Origin: Balneolales bacterium
Lineage (GTDB): Bacteria; Bacteroidota; Rhodothermia; Balneolales; Natronogracilivirgulaceae
Length of the DNA: 8,219 bases
Direction of reading: 5' to 3'
Assembly: GCA_007133875.1 (NCBI GenBank)
Contig: SLLW01000050.1
Coordinates: 1-8,219, forward strand
Shown here in pieces: positions 5,047 to 8,219 of this stretch. Numbering within the stretch: the stretch's first letter is position 1; the number at the start of each line of letters is the position of its first letter. Both the position numbers and the translations under genes were made by a program. The notes beneath the pieces were generated by a model. That model did not search any database. It was not told the origin of the DNA and saw nothing but the letters and a program-made list of their open reading frames with translations.

Positions 5047-8000
5047 GTTTATCAGCCGTCAGCATTCGTCGTCCGGTTCTGGCATCGGTAATGTCCATCG
5101 TTATCGTGCTGTTTGGAATCCTCGGATACAACAGCCTGGGCGTCCGGGAGTACCCATCGGTAGATCCGCCGATTGTCACCGTTCAGACCAATTATACCGG
5201 TGCCAATGCCGAGGTAATCGAATCACAGATTACCGAGCCATTGGAGGAGCAGCTGAACGGTATCGCCGGTATCCACACCATGACGTCGGTCAGTCGCGAG
5301 GGCCGCAGCACCGTAACCGTGGAGTTTGATCTGGATGTGGATCTGGAGGCGGCGGCCAATGATGTACGAGACCGGGTTTCGCGGGCGATTCGATCGTTAC
5401 CGCCTGATGTCGATAATCCAGTGGTTTCAAAAGCGGATGCCGACGCCAGTCCCATCGTGTTTCTGAATGTCCAGAGCGATACCCGCAACATTCTGGATCT
5501 GAGTGATATCGCCAACACCGTATTCAAGGAGCGCCTGCAGACCATTCCGGGGGTAAGTGAGGTCCGGATTTGGGGGGAAAAGCGGTATGCGATGCGGCTC
5601 TGGATGGATCCGGATAAAATGGCATCATACGGGATTACGGCCACCGACTTGCGGGATGCCCTGGATCGTGAGAATGTGGAGCTGCCGTCGGGACGGATTG
5701 AAGGTTTGTACACCGAGCTGACGGTCAGGACCCTGAGCCGGCTGGAAACGGCGGAGGAATTTAACCGGATGATCATCAGGGAGGATAACGGTTCGGTTGT
5801 TCGGTTTGAGGATATCGGACGCGCCGAAATCGGTGCGCAGAATGAGCGGACAATCCTCAAACGTGATGGTATTGCGATGGTTGGTGTGGTGCTGATTCCC
5901 CAGCCCGGTGCCAATAACATCGCCATCACCGACGAATTCTATGAACGGGTGGTCGAGATCGAACGGGACCTCCCGGTGGATATATCGACGGGCATCGGAT
6001 TTGATACCACCGAATTCATCCGTGACTCCATCGGCGAAGTGCAGCAGACCATCATCATTGCGTTTTTGCTGGTGGTTACAATCATTTTCCTCTTTCTGCG
6101 CGACTGGCGCACGACCATCATTCCGGTCATAGTCATTCCCATCGCTATTATCGGTTCGTTTTTTATCATGTTTGTGGCCGGTTTTTCGATCAATGTGCTA
6201 ACGCTGCTCGGGCTGGTGCTGGCCATAGGCCTGGTGGTCGATGATTCGATTGTCGTCATGGAGAATATCTACGCCAAAATCGAAAAAGGGATGGATCCCG
6301 TCCAGGCGGCTCTCAAAGGGGTGGGCGAGATCTTTTTTGCCGTCATTTCCACAACCACGGCCCTGGTGGCAGTTTTTATGCCGGTAATTTTCCTGGAGGG
6401 GCTGACCGGACGCCTGTTCCGGGAATTCGGGGTGGTAATGGCCGGGGTGGTATTGATCTCCTCCTTTGTGGCGCTTACGCTTTCGCCGATGCTTTGTTCC
6501 CGCATTCTCAAGCAGCGAAAAACAAAAAACCGCCTTTACACGATAACCGAACCCTTTTTTGAAGGCTTAAACAGGGTATACCGGGAATCGCTGCACACCT
6601 TCATGAAAATAAGATGGGTCGCATTTGTGATTATGGCGCTGGCCGGCGGAGGTATGTTCCTCTTCTGGACACAACTACCGGCGGAACTCGCGCCGCTTGA
6701 GGACCGAAGCCGTCTGCGTGTCTCCGTATCCGGGCCGGAAGGGGTTACTTTTGAATATATGGACCATCACATGGATCGCATGATCCGGGGTATTCAGGAG
6801 GAAGTCCCGGAGAATGAGGCGATCATATCGGTAACGTCACCCGGATTCGGGGCGGCAAGCTCGGTGAATTCCGGATTCATCAACCTTATCCTATCCGACC
6901 CTTCCGGGCGTGACCGGACCCAGATGCAGATTGCAGATGTACTGGATGGATATCTGCGGGAGTACCCGGCCACCCGAAACTTTGTGAGCCAGGATCAGAC
7001 CATCGGCCAGCGGCGCGGTGGCTTGCCGATCCAGTATGTGCTTCAGGCCCCTACCTTTGAACGCCTTGAAGCGTTGCTTCCCGAATTTATGGACCGTGCC
7101 GGCGAGCGACCGGAGTTTTCGGTCGTGGATGTCAACCTGAAATTTAACAAGCCGGAAATCGAAATGGCCATTGATCGCGACCGAGCCAGGGATGTGGGGG
7201 TTTCGGCACGCGATATTGCACAGACGGTTCAGCTCTCTCTGACCGACCAGCGATTCGGGTTCTTTATCCGTGACGGAAAACAGTACGAGGTCATCGGCCA
7301 GCTCGATCGCGAAAACCGCGGGGCTCCGGTCAATATCCGTAATCTATATGTCACCGGAAACAACGGAGCACAGATGCAGCTCGATAATCTGGTCACGCTG
7401 CAGGAGCGGAGCAGTCCCCCTCAGCGCTTTCGTTTTGACCGATATGTCTCGGCAACGGTTTCGGCCGGATTAGCGCCCGGTTACTCACTGGCTGATGGTA
7501 TCAATGCGATGGATGATGTTTCCGGCACCGTATTGGATGAGTCGTTCCGAACCAGTCTTAGCGGAGCCTCCCGCGATTTCGTGGAAAGTGCCGACAGCCT
7601 GCTTTTTGCGTTTATCCTGGCAATCATACTGATTTACCTGGTCCTCAGTGCGCAGTTTGAAAGCTTCAGGGATCCATTTATCATCCTGTTTACGGTTCCA
7701 TTGGCGGTATTTGGCGCGTTTATGACACTCTGGTTCTTCCAGGAGACTTTTAACATTTTCAGTCAGATCGGAATCATCATGCTTGTCGGGCTGGTCTCAA
7801 AAAATGCCATTCTGATTGTCGAATTTGCCAATCAGCGCAAAGCTCAGGGCATGAGTCTCCACGATGCCATCACCGATGCGGCAGCCGTGCGATTTCGTCC
7901 CATCCTGATGACATCCCTCTCCACCGTACTTGGCGTGACACCCATTGCCCTTGCCCTTGGAGCCGGTTCCGAAAGCCGGGTTTCAATGGGCCTGGCCATT

Positions 8001-8123
8001 ATCGGCGGCTTGATTTTTGCAAGCATTTTGACCCTTTTTGTGATTCCCGCCATCTACTCCTACTTTAGTTCGGAAACAACAACTGCTGACAACCGGCCTG
8101 ATGAAGCGATTTCGGACAAATAA
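5043..8123 (+). CDS. RND-family multidrug-type efflux transporter (HAE-1/AcrB-like)
   Basis: A complete 1026-residue inner-membrane proton-driven pump that would export substrates with the upstream adaptor and an outer-membrane channel. The layout is the duplicated RND fold: TM1 (about 12-31) after IRRPVLA, a large periplasmic loop, TM2-TM6 (about 336-490), TM7 near 522, a second periplasmic loop, and TM8-TM12 (about 853-1008). Proton-relay residues are present: D400-D401 in TM4 (GLVVDDSIVVMEN, like D407/D408 of AcrB) and K920 in TM10 (VSKNAILIVEFANQ, like K940). PSVDPPIVTVQTNYTGA and GESR-like AGSESRVSMG are typical of hydrophobic/amphiphilic exporters rather than CusA-type metal pumps. Length matches the family. 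The start ATG overlaps the adaptor stop by 4 nt; GGGGA about 12 nt upstream is only a weak ribosome site. No outer-membrane factor gene is adjacent, so it may recruit one encoded elsewhere. Specific substrates cannot be told. Confidence 0.95.
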   Translation: MSLSAVSIRRPVLASVMSIVIVLFGILGYNSLGVREYPSVDPPIVTVQTNYTGANAEVIESQITEPLEEQLNGIAGIHTMTSVSREGRSTVTVEFDLDVDLEAAANDVRDRVSRAIRSLPPDVDNPVVSKADADASPIVFLNVQSDTRNILDLSDIANTVFKERLQTIPGVSEVRIWGEKRYAMRLWMDPDKMASYGITATDLRDALDRENVELPSGRIEGLYTELTVRTLSRLETAEEFNRMIIREDNGSVVRFEDIGRAEIGAQNERTILKRDGIAMVGVVLIPQPGANNIAITDEFYERVVEIERDLPVDISTGIGFDTTEFIRDSIGEVQQTIIIAFLLVVTIIFLFLRDWRTTIIPVIVIPIAIIGSFFIMFVAGFSINVLTLLGLVLAIGLVVDDSIVVMENIYAKIEKGMDPVQAALKGVGEIFFAVISTTTALVAVFMPVIFLEGLTGRLFREFGVVMAGVVLISSFVALTLSPMLCSRILKQRKTKNRLYTITEPFFEGLNRVYRESLHTFMKIRWVAFVIMALAGGGMFLFWTQLPAELAPLEDRSRLRVSVSGPEGVTFEYMDHHMDRMIRGIQEEVPENEAIISVTSPGFGAASSVNSGFINLILSDPSGRDRTQMQIADVLDGYLREYPATRNFVSQDQTIGQRRGGLPIQYVLQAPTFERLEALLPEFMDRAGERPEFSVVDVNLKFNKPEIEMAIDRDRARDVGVSARDIAQTVQLSLTDQRFGFFIRDGKQYEVIGQLDRENRGAPVNIRNLYVTGNNGAQMQLDNLVTLQERSSPPQRFRFDRYVSATVSAGLAPGYSLADGINAMDDVSGTVLDESFRTSLSGASRDFVESADSLLFAFILAIILIYLVLSAQFESFRDPFIILFTVPLAVFGAFMTLWFFQETFNIFSQIGIIMLVGLVSKNAILIVEFANQRKAQGMSLHDAITDAAAVRFRPILMTSLSTVLGVTPIALALGAGSESRVSMGLAIIGGLIFASILTLFVIPAIYSYFSSETTTADNRPDEAISDK

Positions 8124-8136
8124 GAAGTGACGGACA

Positions 8137-8219
8137 ATGACAGCAAACCAAAATCTGTTTTTGCGTCCGGAATCGTGGTTGACAGGGCTGGCCATTGCAC
8201 TTGGAGGCGCCATTGGAGC
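8137..8219 (+). CDS. Start of a possible membrane protein (3' truncated)
   Basis: ATG 8137, 13 nt after the pump stop codon, opens a frame that stays open to the window end (27 full codons, MTANQNLFLRPESWL followed by TGLAIALGGAIGA). The hydrophobic, Gly/Ala-rich run beginning around residue 15 looks like a first transmembrane segment. It is not the start of a TolC-like channel, which would have a signal peptide. Close spacing suggests it may be co-transcribed with the pump. Too little is visible to name a family; an alternative GTG start at 8127 in another frame gives a less plausible sequence. Confidence 0.5.
   Translation, partial: MTANQNLFLRPESWLTGLAIALGGAIG

Noticed and set aside
5192..5929. 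245-codon - strand frame opposite the start of the RND pump
   Set aside because: It is Ser/Arg/Thr-rich with no motif and is antisense to the highly conserved RND N-terminal region; a shadow frame.
8127..8219. Gene starting at GTG 8127 in another frame
   Set aside because: Its translation is irregular (Trp/Arg/His-rich end), while ATG 8137 gives a plausible membrane-protein N-terminus.

Overview
The window is densely coding, entirely on the + strand, and looks like chromosomal DNA of a Gram-negative bacterium. Moderate GC, mostly absent Shine-Dalgarno sequences ahead of the start codons, and the style of the racemases (ASSDMLVVNVG and VNMNMMIVDV signatures) suggest the Bacteroidota/Balneolota/Rhodothermota side of the tree. 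That placement is inference from remembered family resemblance; no rRNA or other marker gene is present.

Region 1 (about 1-3553) is a run of four genes connected with amino acids or peptides: the 3' end of an alanine/ornithine-racemase-family PLP enzyme, a small M23-type (LytM/lysostaphin fold) metallopeptidase-like protein without a signal peptide, an M20D amidohydrolase (N-acyl-amino-acid or peptide deacylase type), and a complete alanine racemase. The spacers are 30, 74 and 41 nt, so co-transcription is plausible. Two different fold-type III PLP racemases next to two hydrolases suggest D-/L-amino acid interconversion combined with release or recycling of amino acids from amide- or peptide-linked compounds. 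This is the best candidate here for an uncharacterised pathway.

Region 2 (3554-3699) is the only sizeable intergenic stretch. It holds an imperfect hairpin just after the alanine racemase and four imperfect 18-bp tandem repeats that lie inside a possible 30-codon leader ORF. That ORF ends 12 nt before the next gene, in the same frame.

Region 3 (3700-8123) is an RND efflux operon: a membrane-anchored periplasmic adaptor (MFP) overlapping by 4 nt with a complete 12-TM inner-membrane RND pump of the HAE-1/AcrB type. The adaptor ends in an unusual tail built from a 15-bp (pentapeptide, xGDxT-like) tandem repeat. No outer-membrane channel or regulator gene is visible. After the pump, a new ORF begins at 8137 and runs off the end; its start looks like a membrane protein.

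A theme across the window is low-complexity, repeat-derived sequence inserted into or added onto otherwise conserved proteins: a Gly-Ser run inside the M23 domain, a Lys-Gly run inside the M20 protein, the pentapeptide tail on the adaptor, and the 18-bp repeats upstream of it. I found no tRNA, rRNA, CRISPR array, transposase or clear mobile element.
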